A DNA stretch of 7,553 nucleotides, from the NCBI GenBank assembly GCA_002313335.1, contig DCBC01000139.1, forward strand, positions 1 through 7,553. Direction: 5' to 3'. The notes under the pieces are model-generated. The model searched no databases. It worked only from the letters and a program-made list of their open reading frames with translations, and had not been told where the DNA came from. Made by a program: the position numbers and the translations under genes. Position 1 is the first letter of the stretch. The number at the start of each line of letters is the position of its first letter. Below, in pieces: positions 1 through 5,669 of the stretch. The DNA comes from Porticoccaceae bacterium UBA1117 (lineage in GTDB: Bacteria; Pseudomonadota; Gammaproteobacteria; Pseudomonadales; Porticoccaceae).

Positions 1-871
1 TGGCTCCAGTATAAAAAAACGCTTCGCCATTGGACGTGGTCGTGAAAGATTTATTATTCCAGTCTCCTGGTGGGACTGTAGTGTCGTTCATGCCAGTAAT
101 TGAAATAACTGGAAGGCCATTGGCCTTTTTAGGCCCGGCCAGATAACCTCGATGGGGCAAGCCTATTATTGGCGCAATGGCTTTAAAACTGTCAGCGGTT
201 CGCTCATCCCTGCCCAGATCCCAAACAAACATGCCCCCGTTGGAGCCTCCAACAGCAAAAATACGCTCACTGTCTATACAGAGATTATCCTTAGCTTCTG
301 ATACTAAGCTGGCCACAAAGCCGATGTCATCATCTAGGCAATGAGTCCAAGAACAACTATTGTCAGCGACATTCTGACAAGAAGGATAAGTATAGTTAGG
401 CGTTGTATTGGTATTACAAATTTTATCGGAATCATTGGCTACTCCGGTGTTAAAACCGTCACCATCCAATCCGGTTGTAGAGCCGCTAAAAGACCAAGAA
501 GAGGCGTGGGATCCAGGCTCTTCACCACCAAGCCCTAAGGGAGACAGCATGACATAGTTGTGTTCATCGAGCTGATCTCGAACTGTTTGACTAGAGAGGA
601 ATGCATTTTGATCGCCACCCCAGCCATGAAAACCTATGATTAGAGAAGATGGATTAGCGCTACTGTAGGTTGCTGGCAAATGGATTCTAAACAGTCGCTC
701 AACGCCGTTAAAATTCATGGACATAGTGCCCGAACTCCATCCGTCCTGCTGGCAATTGCCAACACCCGTATCGGAGCCATCACTCTGCGGCGCTTGTATA
801 TTATTACTCGAAGACCCACCGCCACCGCAGCTTGCGAGCAACAGTCCCATTATATAAAGCAATGGTTTCAT
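1..871 (-). CDS. Secreted lipoprotein esterase, LpqC / PHB-depolymerase / feruloyl-esterase type (C-terminus off window)
   Basis: This is an alpha/beta-hydrolase that probably cleaves ester bonds of polymeric or plant/algal-type substrates outside the inner membrane. The gene starts at an ATG at 869-871 and runs off the left edge after 290 codons. The N-terminus is a lipoprotein signal ending in LLASC, with the lipidated Cys at residue 15, followed by a Gly/Ser-rich linker (16-23). HGWGGD at 82-87 is the usual oxyanion-hole region. GGSNGGM at 208-214 contains the nucleophile Ser210, and Asp263 in GMNDTTVPP is a plausible triad Asp. The catalytic His would lie beyond the edge. Cysteines at 40, 152, 165, 173, 178 and 198 suggest disulfides in an exported protein, including a CSWTHCLDD stretch that I associate with this family. 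A strong promoter element lies at 903-930. The family is clear; the substrate is inferred only. Confidence 0.88.
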   Translation of the reverse strand, partial: MKPLLYIMGLLLASCGGGGSSSNNIQAPQSDGSDTGVGNCQQDGWSSGTMSMNFNGVERLFRIHLPATYSSANPSSLIIGFHGWGGDQNAFLSSQTVRDQLDEHNYVMLSPLGLGGEEPGSHASSWSFSGSTTGLDGDGFNTGVANDSDKICNTNTTPNYTYPSCQNVADNSCSWTHCLDDDIGFVASLVSEAKDNLCIDSERIFAVGGSNGGMFVWDLGRDERTADSFKAIAPIIGLPHRGYLAGPKKANGLPVISITGMNDTTVPPGDWNNKSFTTTSNGEAFFYTGA

Positions 872-902
872 CGGCCCAGCCTATTGTAATTATTGATAGA
901 TG

Positions 903-930
903 ATCATAGCTAAATGAGGCAAGCTGTCAA
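903..930 (-). promoter_or_regulatory. Promoter of the esterase gene
   Basis: On the minus strand, TTGACA (925-930) is followed by exactly 16 bases and TATGAT (903-908). The -35 is preceded by T, and the spacer ends in ATTTAGC, matching the shared element seen at other genes in this window. Transcription would begin near 896, leaving a leader of about 25 bases before the ATG at 871. Confidence 0.72.
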
Positions 931-991
931 ATAAACATCGGATACAAAAATACAGGGCATATGAAAATAGAATCTCTCACGCCGATCTGGC

Positions 992-1034
992 CCTGATTTG
1001 ACTCGATGGGGTATTGAGCTATGCTTGGGTAATC
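992..1034 (+). repeat. 43-base direct repeat, left copy (contains a promoter)
   Basis: This segment matches 1307-1349 at 35 of 43 positions without gaps. It ends 17 bases before the start codon of the 84-residue membrane-protein gene, while the other copy begins directly after that gene's stop codon. It contains a complete promoter (998-1025). Confidence 0.75.
998..1025 (+). promoter_or_regulatory. Promoter of the 84-residue membrane-protein gene
   Basis: TTGACT (998-1003), a 16-base spacer and TATGCT (1020-1025). The spacer carries GTATTGAGC directly before the -10, fitting the shared promoter element. The predicted start near 1032 would leave a short leader containing an AAAGG ribosome-binding sequence before the ATG at 1052. 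It diverges from the esterase promoter about 70 bases away. Confidence 0.68.
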
Positions 1035-1051
1035 CATAAAGGCAGTTACCA

Positions 1052-1306
1052 ATGAAAAAGCTTTTTTTGATCCCAATGAGCGTTTGCTGGTTGTACTTCG
1101 TAAGTATCACAGTTGCTCTTATTTTAATTCTTCTATCAATACTTGGATCAGTCTTTGTCCCTAACAATGTCTTGACTAACTTACTGGGTTTTTTGGGAAC
1201 TCTTGGTGATGCTGGTTTTGTGGGTCTCGTTGTTCTTATTACTTTTGTAGGTCAATATTTTTTGGCCTATCGGTTGTATTTATTTTTTAAAACTAGAGCC
1301 TCATAG
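1052..1306 (+). CDS. Small two-helix inner-membrane protein, family not recognised
   Basis: This is an 84-residue, highly hydrophobic protein and the only plus-strand gene in the window. Two membrane segments are visible, about residues 7-36 and 46-78. Between them is a short polar stretch (PNNVLTN), and the protein ends in a positively charged tail (KTRAS). The N-terminus starts MKKLF, and AAAGG lies about 10 bases upstream of the ATG. Its own promoter lies at 998-1025, and imperfect 43-base repeats bracket the gene. I do not recognise the family. The size and layout would suit a membrane-stress or regulatory small protein, but nothing in the sequence fixes a role. The overlapping minus-strand frame (910-1167) is judged a shadow, because this frame has the promoter, the ribosome-binding site and membrane-protein character. 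Confidence 0.7.
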   Translation: MKKLFLIPMSVCWLYFVSITVALILILLSILGSVFVPNNVLTNLLGFLGTLGDAGFVGLVVLITFVGQYFLAYRLYLFFKTRAS

Positions 1307-1349
1307 CCTGGTTTGACTAGATGGGCTATTCGGCTATGATTGGGGAGTC
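1307..1349 (+). repeat. 43-base direct repeat, right copy
   Basis: The right copy of the repeat begins at the base after the TAG stop (1304-1306) of the 84-residue gene. It matches 992-1034 at 35 of 43 positions. The -35, the spacer centre (GATGGG, TATT) and most of the -10 are conserved. Confidence 0.75.
1313..1340 (+). promoter_or_regulatory. Promoter-like element with no gene in its direction
   Basis: TTGACT (1313-1318), 16 bases and TATGAT (1335-1340). This is a better -10 than the one that drives the 84-residue gene. Transcription would run from about 1347 into the 3' end of the minus-strand gene at 1396-1890, with no convincing plus-strand ORF downstream. It is either a source of antisense or small RNA, or the leftover of a duplication. 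Confidence 0.5.
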
Positions 1350-1395
1350 AACAAAATTCGACTTAGTAAAGGTCTGTCAAATAGAGGTTCCTCAG

Positions 1396-1890
1396 TTATT
1401 GACTTGAAACACCACTTTCCTCAGCAAAAATTGAGGCCACATAACTATGGAATGGTTCTGCGTAAGCTATGTGGTAGTCCTTCCAAAATTTTGCATAGCC
1501 TGCTTTAGTTTGAATTTCATTTCGGTAGTAGGCATCTGAACCCAGCCATAATTGAGGGGGTATAGAGCCGTCTAAGTTCTGGTAATACAGATACTCCCAA
1601 CCATTAAGTTCCATTAGAGTGAAGTGATTACAGCGAGCTAATACAGAGGTAGAAAGTGGCTCCTTACCCACTTGACATTGCTCAACCAAATCACTTAATT
1701 CAGGGCTCTGCACCATCATTGTCCCCGGCGCCTGCGCCAGCATCAGAGCATTATAATGCGCCTGACTGCGCAACAAGCGATTGCTGTCTGAAACCTGAAT
1801 TGCAAGATAAGCGAGGGAGATGATGATCGCTATACCACCAATAAACTCACCAATATGTGCTAGCCCTTGAAGCGTCATTTTATTTAGCAT
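1396..1890 (-). CDS. Membrane-anchored protein of an uncharacterised family common in marine Gammaproteobacteria
   Basis: This is a 164-residue protein with one N-terminal membrane helix (about 10-32, GEFIGGIAIIISLAYLAIQV). A soluble domain follows that begins with the polar segment SDSNRLLRSQAHYNAL. The helix-then-'Q/N-R-xLR' opening and the C-terminal FW...F pattern (FWKDYHIAYAEPFHSYV, about 135-151) resemble short uncharacterised proteins frequent in marine gammaproteobacterial genomes, perhaps DUF6082-like. That assignment is from memory and is not secure. Cysteines lie at 72 and 87. The start at 1890 was chosen over the internal Met at 1878 because GTGAGA lies upstream; Met5 remains possible. 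It has its own promoter at 1935-1962. The right repeat promoter (1313-1340) points at its 3' end. The function is unknown. Confidence 0.78.
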   Translation of the reverse strand: MLNKMTLQGLAHIGEFIGGIAIIISLAYLAIQVSDSNRLLRSQAHYNALMLAQAPGTMMVQSPELSDLVEQCQVGKEPLSTSVLARCNHFTLMELNGWEYLYYQNLDGSIPPQLWLGSDAYYRNEIQTKAGYAKFWKDYHIAYAEPFHSYVASIFAEESGVSSQ

Positions 1891-1934
1891 TTTTTAAAGT
1901 CTCACGTTTATCAAATCAGTTTAATTACTTAATA

Positions 1935-1962
1935 AGCATAAACGAATAGTCCGCCAAGTAAT
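1935..1962 (-). promoter_or_regulatory. Promoter of the 164-residue membrane-anchored protein gene
   Basis: On the minus strand, ATTACT (1957-1962, a weakened version of TTGACT), 16 bases and TATGCT (1935-1940). The spacer contains GGACTATTCG, sharing the CTATTCG string and its exact position with the repeat promoter at 1313-1340. The predicted start is near 1928, with a leader of roughly 38 bases. Confidence 0.55.
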
Positions 1963-2142
1963 AGAAGTGCCTTTAAGTGAGTTGTATAGAAAAATGGCCA
2001 TCCTAACCATTAGAGAGGAAAAGGCACCAAGCCTATGGAATGCAGAAAACATAAGCCTAGAGACATGGGGGACTGGGGTGAGATTCAAGCAGAGCCTTTG
2101 AGAACTATTTCACCTCTACAGATTGTTGCCGACTCTAGGGTT

Positions 2143-2463
2143 TTATCGCAATAACTCAATAGCCTCAGCACCGGTCATGCCAACCTTAATGCCTAGTTCA
2201 GTAGCATCCTTAGACACTGCCTTAATAGTTGCTTTAAGCATGTCATTATGGGTGTTGACTCCAGATACAATCGCACAAGCTTCATTAGCGCAAGCATCTA
2301 CATTGATGTAACCGCAGCCTAGGAAACCTAGGGAACCTTTGACTATGAGTAAAGGTGCTTCAAGGCTTATTTGGCTTGTCTCTAAGCCAGACCAATCAAA
2401 AGTAGTGTCATCAGCAAAGATCGACATGGAGGCTAAGAGAGTAGGTAAAACTAATCGTTTCAT
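2143..2463 (-). CDS. Exported DUF1805 (YunC-like) domain protein
   Basis: This is a 106-residue protein. Residues 1-17 form a short Sec-type signal (MKRLVLPTLLASMSIFA, cleavage likely before DD). The rest matches the DUF1805 pattern known from Bacillus YunC and archaeal homologues: a hydrophobic strand, then LGFLGCGYINV (45-55, compared with 'xxMCGALDV'), SGVNTHNDML (67-76, compared with 'GVxTixDLL'), and the C-terminal signature LGIKVGMTGAEAIELL (90-105). Domain coverage looks complete. The biochemical role of DUF1805 is not established, and YunC itself lacks a signal peptide, so an extracytoplasmic version is unusual. The ribosome-binding sequence AGGA lies about 8 bases before the ATG. The DoxX-like gene is 103 bases upstream on the same strand, so co-transcription from its promoter is possible. 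No obvious terminator is seen after the stop. Confidence 0.85.
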   Translation of the reverse strand: MKRLVLPTLLASMSIFADDTTFDWSGLETSQISLEAPLLIVKGSLGFLGCGYINVDACANEACAIVSGVNTHNDMLKATIKAVSKDATELGIKVGMTGAEAIELLR

Positions 2464-2566
2464 ATCTATCCTGTGCAGAGTGTCATTTAAATTTTAATAC
2501 CGCCTCTCAAAAAACAACAACAAGCAAACCGTTTAACATGATCAACTGATTTGCTAGTCACGCTTT

Positions 2567-2980
2567 TTAACTCAAGACATCTCGGCCAAACCAACGAGCA
2601 TGGTTGGGTAAAATTAAGCATAATAAACCAAGGAATACATAATTTAACATCTGATTAACAGCCGACCACTCCTGTAAAATATAATGACCGAACAATAAAG
2701 TTAACATAAAAATAAACCAGCCATAAACGGCATAGATCTTATTTTTGTTACTTAGTAATGCCAAGCCAATAAGTATCTCAATAAAGGGGATTATCGTAAG
2801 ATAGAAATTAACCAGAAGTGGCGACAGGTTAATTCTTAAATCTCCTTGGAACAATTGCGAGTAGTACTCGAAAAAGCCACCCTCGCTAAAAAGCTTACTG
2901 GTGCCGGCTGTTAAGAGTATTAATATCATCGTAATTCGAACTAGACGCTCAGCATCTTTTAGCCGTGACTTAGAAATCAT
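2567..2980 (-). CDS. DoxX-like four-helix membrane protein
   Basis: This is a 137-residue integral membrane protein with four hydrophobic segments at about 14-31, 55-76, 83-102 and 111-128. The length, helix layout and first-helix context (TAGTSKLF, where DoxX-type proteins have an A/G-xxKL motif) fit the DoxX/MauE-like superfamily, whose members are often linked to redox or respiratory functions. The exact subfamily is not clear. It starts at an ATG at 2978-2980 preceded by GGGGGAAG at good spacing. A shared-type promoter is at 3021-3048. The downstream neighbour is the DUF1805 gene, 103 bases away, possibly on the same transcript. No catalytic residues can be named. Confidence 0.75.
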   Translation of the reverse strand: MISKSRLKDAERLVRITMILILLTAGTSKLFSEGGFFEYYSQLFQGDLRINLSPLLVNFYLTIIPFIEILIGLALLSNKNKIYAVYGWFIFMLTLLFGHYILQEWSAVNQMLNYVFLGLLCLILPNHARWFGRDVLS

Positions 2981-3020
2981 TTAGGTTCTTCCCCCTATTC
3001 AATTATTTCTTGATTAACTA

Positions 3021-3048
3021 ATAGTAACTAAATTGTAGCTACAGTCAA
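3021..3048 (-). promoter_or_regulatory. Promoter of the DoxX-like gene
   Basis: On the minus strand, TTGACT (3043-3048), a 16-base spacer and TACTAT (3021-3026). The spacer contains CAATTTAGT running into the -10, with the invariant A and T at spacer positions 10 and 12. The predicted start is near 3014, with a leader of about 34 bases that includes GGGGGAAG. Confidence 0.62.
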
Positions 3049-3084
3049 ATTGGGGCGCAATCGAGGGAAGGGAGAATTTCTTGA

Positions 3085-3140
3085 TGCTTGCAAAAGCACT
3101 GTTTCTGCGCCGGCCTATGCCTGTGCTCATGGGTCATAGG
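3085..3140 (-). terminator. Possible hairpin region after the propeller operon (weak)
   Basis: Downstream of the 103-residue gene there are two inverted repeats. One is CCTATG (3114-3119) with CATAGG (3135-3140); the other is a perfect 5-base stem with a 4-base loop at 3085-3098 (TGCTT / AAGCA). Neither is followed by a clear U-run on the minus strand, so intrinsic termination is only a guess. Confidence 0.25.
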
Positions 3141-3154
3141 ACTTACGTGTCCAG

Positions 3155-3466
3155 CTAAAGCTCATCATCAGTAAAAGGTGGTGGCACAAACGGTGCATCT
3201 GGCTCAAAAGAGAAGCCCGGGATAGATAGGTATATTCCTAAAGAGTCAGTATTTTTATACTCATGTTTTGGGGTCGGGTAGCCTTTTGTAGACAAAAACT
3301 CAATTTCAATCTCTGTACCCAAAAGATCTTTGCCGTACATGGGTTGCACTAGATTTTCAAATGCAATATCTAACCGATTCAATGCAGATTTGAACCCTCT
3401 CAATGAGCCATTGAATACAGCACGCTTAAATTGGTTAACGTAGATTGGGTAGAGATGAGTAATCAT
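3155..3466 (-). CDS. Hypothetical 103-residue protein, last gene of the propeller cluster
   Basis: I do not recognise this protein. It has no signal peptide or membrane helix. The N-terminal third is basic and amphipathic (VNQFKRAVFNGSLRGFKSALNRLD). The middle is predicted beta-rich (GTEIEIEFLS). The tail is proline-rich and acidic (PDAPFVPPPFTDDEL). The frame stays open upstream to an ATG at 3532, but that start would overlap the propeller gene's end by 44 bases. The ATG at 3466 gives a tidy 22-base gap and is preferred, although its ribosome-binding sequence (GGAA, about 14 bases upstream) is weak. It follows the propeller and 49-residue genes in the same direction, so it is probably co-transcribed. 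The acidic PPPF-type end could be a flexible tail or docking segment; that is speculation. Confidence 0.55.
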   Translation of the reverse strand: MITHLYPIYVNQFKRAVFNGSLRGFKSALNRLDIAFENLVQPMYGKDLLGTEIEIEFLSTKGYPTPKHEYKNTDSLGIYLSIPGFSFEPDAPFVPPPFTDDEL

Positions 3467-3488
3467 TATTAGAGTATTCGTTCCATAT

Positions 3489-4682
3489 TTATTTAATTCC
3501 AAACCCAATGCCGAGCGCCGCATGGCCCTCACCGACAGTTAAGACAAAGGGGGATCGCTCAAGCATCATGTCTTCAACGGCATAGACAGAGATGTGATTG
3601 GCGAGCGTTGAGCCCACAAATAGCTGTTTACCATTATTTGAAAACTCGATACCCTCAGGTACTGCCTCAACTGGCAAACTATAGAGTAGTTCCGCGGATC
3701 CTGAAGTTAAGGAGATAACCGCTAGATGGCTTGTGACTGACCAGGGCATAGCATTTAAACAAGCAATTACCGCAAATTCACCGGACGGATGGATTGCAAG
3801 GCTTTCAAGGCCATCTGACACTTGTGCAACCCGATCGATCACAACATTTTCAATAATATCGACCACGAGTACGTCATCTAAAATACCGTCTGAAAACCCT
3901 CCGCTATTGAGTACCAAGGCTGTTTTACCATTAGGCGCAAAACGTGGTGAAAAAGGCGCATCAACAACAAATCCCTTTGCGCTAGTCTTGCCCTCTAGGG
4001 TGACGGTATCATTATCACGCAATACAAACTTGGCGAGCGACTGCATACCAGATTTAGCTTCGACTCCAGCTAGAATACTGCTACCGTCAGAACTTAAGTC
4101 GAATGAGATAATGGAAACATCAAATGCGGTGCGCGTCTGACCAGAGATATGTCCTTTATCGTCCAACTTAAGCACTAGCCAGCCATCAGAAAGCCCTATC
4201 ACAACACGCTCGTTATCCTTGTGTGCCACAGCAAGCCAAGGATTTGCATCCAGTTGCATGCTATCTGTAACCGCAAGAGTGCGAAGGTCCATTACAACAA
4301 CCTGGTTTTTACCTGCTACCTCTATTGTGGCGTTAACAAAATTCAGATTTTGATCCACTCGCAATGTGTGATTAGTCACAATGCCATAGTGACCAATCAC
4401 AGCAGCGTGGGGTGAGCCCATCAGAGTACTAGCAGCCAGCCCATAGACCGTCCTAATGACTGGCGCCGACGTTGGCGACAGGTTTATTACGGTTACAGAG
4501 TCTGCGACAGCCTGCCCAGCACCAGCCACTAGGGCTCCAGCCTCTCCATCGTTAATACTGATCAACGTTGTATTAATTTCCGTCTTAACAAAAGATCCGC
4601 CTTGCGGCGCCTCAGCCCCTATCGAAAACCCTATTATTATGAGACTGACCGCCAGCCCTCGTTTGACATAAATATGGACCAT
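3489..4682 (-). CDS. Secreted beta-propeller protein (YncE / lactonase-like repeats)
   Basis: This is a 397-residue exported protein. An N-terminal signal (basic HIYVKR, a hydrophobic AVSLIIIGFSI core, then GAEA) probably cleaves at about residue 25. The rest is made of repeated beta-blade units. A blade typically has a strand such as NQVVVMDLRTL or DDVLVVDII, a turn, and then SLAIHPSGEFAVIAC or GIEFSNNGKQLFVGST, the last followed by NHISVYAV. This pattern is typical of YVTN/YncE and 6-phosphogluconolactonase-like seven-bladed propellers. Such proteins act as binding scaffolds or, less often, enzymes; no catalytic site is recognised. The ATG at 4682 was preferred over an in-frame GTG at 4688, because AGAGA sits 8 bases before the ATG but only 2 bases before the GTG. 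A 49-residue membrane-protein gene precedes it by about 50 bases and the 103-residue gene follows by 22 bases, suggesting one transcript. Confidence 0.83.
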   Translation of the reverse strand: MVHIYVKRGLAVSLIIIGFSIGAEAPQGGSFVKTEINTTLISINDGEAGALVAGAGQAVADSVTVINLSPTSAPVIRTVYGLAASTLMGSPHAAVIGHYGIVTNHTLRVDQNLNFVNATIEVAGKNQVVVMDLRTLAVTDSMQLDANPWLAVAHKDNERVVIGLSDGWLVLKLDDKGHISGQTRTAFDVSIISFDLSSDGSSILAGVEAKSGMQSLAKFVLRDNDTVTLEGKTSAKGFVVDAPFSPRFAPNGKTALVLNSGGFSDGILDDVLVVDIIENVVIDRVAQVSDGLESLAIHPSGEFAVIACLNAMPWSVTSHLAVISLTSGSAELLYSLPVEAVPEGIEFSNNGKQLFVGSTLANHISVYAVEDMMLERSPFVLTVGEGHAALGIGFGIK

Positions 4683-4731
4683 TTTCACTGTCTCTTTTTA
4701 TTAATTGGATTCAATTTTGTTTGAAAGGATT

Positions 4732-4881
4732 TCAGGTACGCTTTTTGAGTTCATCTCTAATCTCAATAAGCAACTCAGTATTCTCTTGTTGCCGCGTCAC
4801 AAAAAAGAAAAGAGGGTAAATACCAAAAGTAATAATCGTGAGAATCAAGAAGATGATGAAGTTACCAAATCGTGCCGCCAT
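4732..4881 (-). CDS. 49-residue single-helix membrane protein, first gene of the propeller cluster
   Basis: This short gene is easily missed. It starts at an ATG at 4879-4881, with AGGA 8 bases upstream, and ends in TGA at 4732-4734. The product begins MAARFGN, then has one hydrophobic helix (about 8-28, containing LTIITFGIYPLFFF). A charged helical tail follows (ENTELLIEIRDELKKR). The 'T-x-GIYP' helix edge resembles the start of DUF4234-type and other short membrane proteins, but it is too short to assign. It runs in the same direction as the propeller gene with about 50 bases between, so it probably opens that operon. Upstream lie a degenerate copy of the shared promoter/repeat motif (4900-4922) and a 6-base dyad (4949-4968). 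The plus-strand frame over the same bases (4705-4914) lacks this coherent membrane-protein pattern and is judged a shadow. Confidence 0.72.
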   Translation of the reverse strand: MAARFGNFIIFLILTIITFGIYPLFFFVTRQQENTELLIEIRDELKKRT

Positions 4882-4899
4882 TTAATTATCCTTTTAGTT

Positions 4900-4922
4900 A
4901 ATAAGCCCATCTAGCCAAATCA
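4900..4922 (-). repeat. Third, degenerate copy of the promoter/repeat motif
   Basis: The minus strand reads TGATTTGGCTAGATGGGCT followed by TATT. Apart from one substitution and one inserted T, the stretch from TTTG matches the right repeat copy (1312 onward), and it is equally close to the left copy over TGATTTG. It lies 19 bases before the start of the 49-residue membrane-protein gene. The position where the -10 should be reads TAAAAG, so promoter activity is doubtful. Confidence 0.55.
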
Positions 4923-4948
4923 CGCTTAGACCGGGGTATAAGATTGTA

Positions 4949-4968
4949 CCTTTACAGGTTATTAAAGG
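4949..4968 (-). promoter_or_regulatory. Dyad upstream of the 49-residue / propeller operon (possible operator)
   Basis: CCTTTA and TAAAGG form perfect 6-base inverted arms around 8 bases. On the minus strand the dyad is followed directly by a -10-like TACAAT (4943-4948). It could be a repressor site or a small hairpin. No regulator gene is nearby, so this is tentative. Confidence 0.25.
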
Positions 4969-5025
4969 CTTTAGGGCTATTAACGAACCTATTTAGAGCT
5001 TTACTGAGGGAAACGTATTAGTACC

Positions 5026-5046
5026 AATAAAGCACTTGGGCTTTTT
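5026..5046 (-). terminator. Possible bidirectional terminator after the 180-residue lipoprotein gene
   Basis: AAAGC (5029-5033) and GCTTT (5040-5044) form a 5-base stem with a 6-base loop. It is followed by T-rich sequence on the plus strand and by TTTATT on the minus strand. It lies about 50 bases past the stop of the lipoprotein gene. The stem is short, so confidence is low. Confidence 0.35.
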
Positions 5047-5096
5047 GAATATGATTACAAAAATCACTTTGCCAGGTTTGCCTACCCTTCGCTTTG

Positions 5097-5639
5097 TTAG
5101 AATTTAAATTCTCTTGGTATTAGTTCGAGATATTCCTGATTACCTCGGTATTCCCTGTATTCCTTGCCGTACTTTTTTTCGGCATGATGTCTATCAAGAT
5201 ACAGATGCGGTGATGTCAAAGCCATATTCGTCTTTATATTCGGGAGAGCCTCTGTGGTGTAGGTAATATTTTTACCCTCCCCACTTATTTTTGCCCCGGT
5301 AACCACGACTCGAACTTCTTGCGTACCCTTATCATCAAGCCATGACAATATGGCGTTACGAGGGCCAGTTTTAAAAAGTTCACTCTCAGTGCCCAGCGTT
5401 AATAAAGTAAATTGCTCACCACTTAACGCAGCATGTTTGTGAAAAGGTTCGGTTGTAAAAGCAATAATGTCTTGCGTTATGGGCATCACTATCGTCGTTT
5501 CGTTGATTATCTTGGCTTCTATGGCTATATGGGCAAATAACCAGCTCTTTTGAGGCTTTGATGAAGGATCGGACGTCGCGCAACCCACCAGTAAAAAGGA
5601 TATTAGCCATAAACCAAGTGTTGATATTAATACTTTCAT
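5097..5639 (-). CDS. Hypothetical 180-residue lipoprotein
   Basis: The family is not recognised. The N-terminus (MKVLISTLGLWLISFLLVGC) is a lipoprotein signal with the lipidated Cys at residue 20. A Ser/Pro/Lys linker (about 21-31) leads into a domain of alternating hydrophobic strands (AHIAIEAKIINETTIVMPI, EVRVVVTGAKISG) typical of a small beta-sandwich. A charged, tyrosine-rich end follows (KKYGKEYREYRGNQEYLELIP). An in-frame ATG exists at 5660, but the promoter at 5670-5697 would start transcription at about 5663, leaving that codon almost without a leader. The ATG at 5639 has TAAGG 8 bases upstream and gives a textbook lipoprotein signal, so it is chosen. The gene is separately transcribed from the enolase-like gene that ends 56 bases before the 5660 codon. 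No link to its neighbours can be shown. Confidence 0.75.
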   Translation of the reverse strand: MKVLISTLGLWLISFLLVGCATSDPSSKPQKSWLFAHIAIEAKIINETTIVMPITQDIIAFTTEPFHKHAALSGEQFTLLTLGTESELFKTGPRNAILSWLDDKGTQEVRVVVTGAKISGEGKNITYTTEALPNIKTNMALTSPHLYLDRHHAEKKYGKEYREYRGNQEYLELIPREFKF

Positions 5640-5669
5640 TATAAGCGCCTTAGGCAACATTTTTATCTA

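Noticed and set aside
910..1167. Minus-strand 85-codon ORF between the divergent promoters.
   Set aside because: It overlaps the plus-strand membrane-protein gene and both promoters, has no recognisable composition and would end inside the esterase promoter.
1325..1340. A 16-base stretch (GGCTATTCGGCTATGA) identical, from memory, to part of the nptII kanamycin-resistance gene, with LFGYDW in one frame.
   Set aside because: The match does not extend, a stop codon lies just upstream in frame, and the stretch is part of the conserved promoter element, which the left copy shares in altered form. Coincidence is the best explanation.
992..1349. Integron-type attC recombination sites around the 84-residue gene.
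   Set aside because: The expected RYYYAAC / GTTRRRY core pairs and the long imperfect palindrome are absent. The repeats are better explained as promoter-bearing direct repeats.
1994..2101. Plus-strand 35-codon ORF starting MAILTIREE, faintly like the N-terminus of acireductone dioxygenase.
   Set aside because: There is no promoter element or good ribosome-binding site, and the frame after the stop shows no continuing resemblance. The similarity is too weak to call a gene or a pseudogene.
2316..2330. Two CCTAGG palindromes three bases apart.
   Set aside because: They fall inside the DUF1805 coding region and are explained by codons for the repeated Leu-Gly in SLGFLGCG.
2470..2566. A separate promoter for the DUF1805 gene (TTGTTG, 18 bases, TATTAA on the minus strand).
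   Set aside because: It is a poor match in an AT-rich gap and lacks the spacer pattern of the shared element. Read-through from the DoxX-like gene is equally plausible.
3467..3532. Longer start for the 103-residue gene (ATG at 3532).
   Set aside because: It would overlap the propeller gene by 44 bases in another frame, and the extra residues are simply the alternate-frame reading of the propeller's C-terminus.
4705..4914. Plus-strand 69-codon ORF.
   Set aside because: It mirrors the 49-residue minus-strand gene, which has a ribosome-binding site and a sensible membrane-protein composition.
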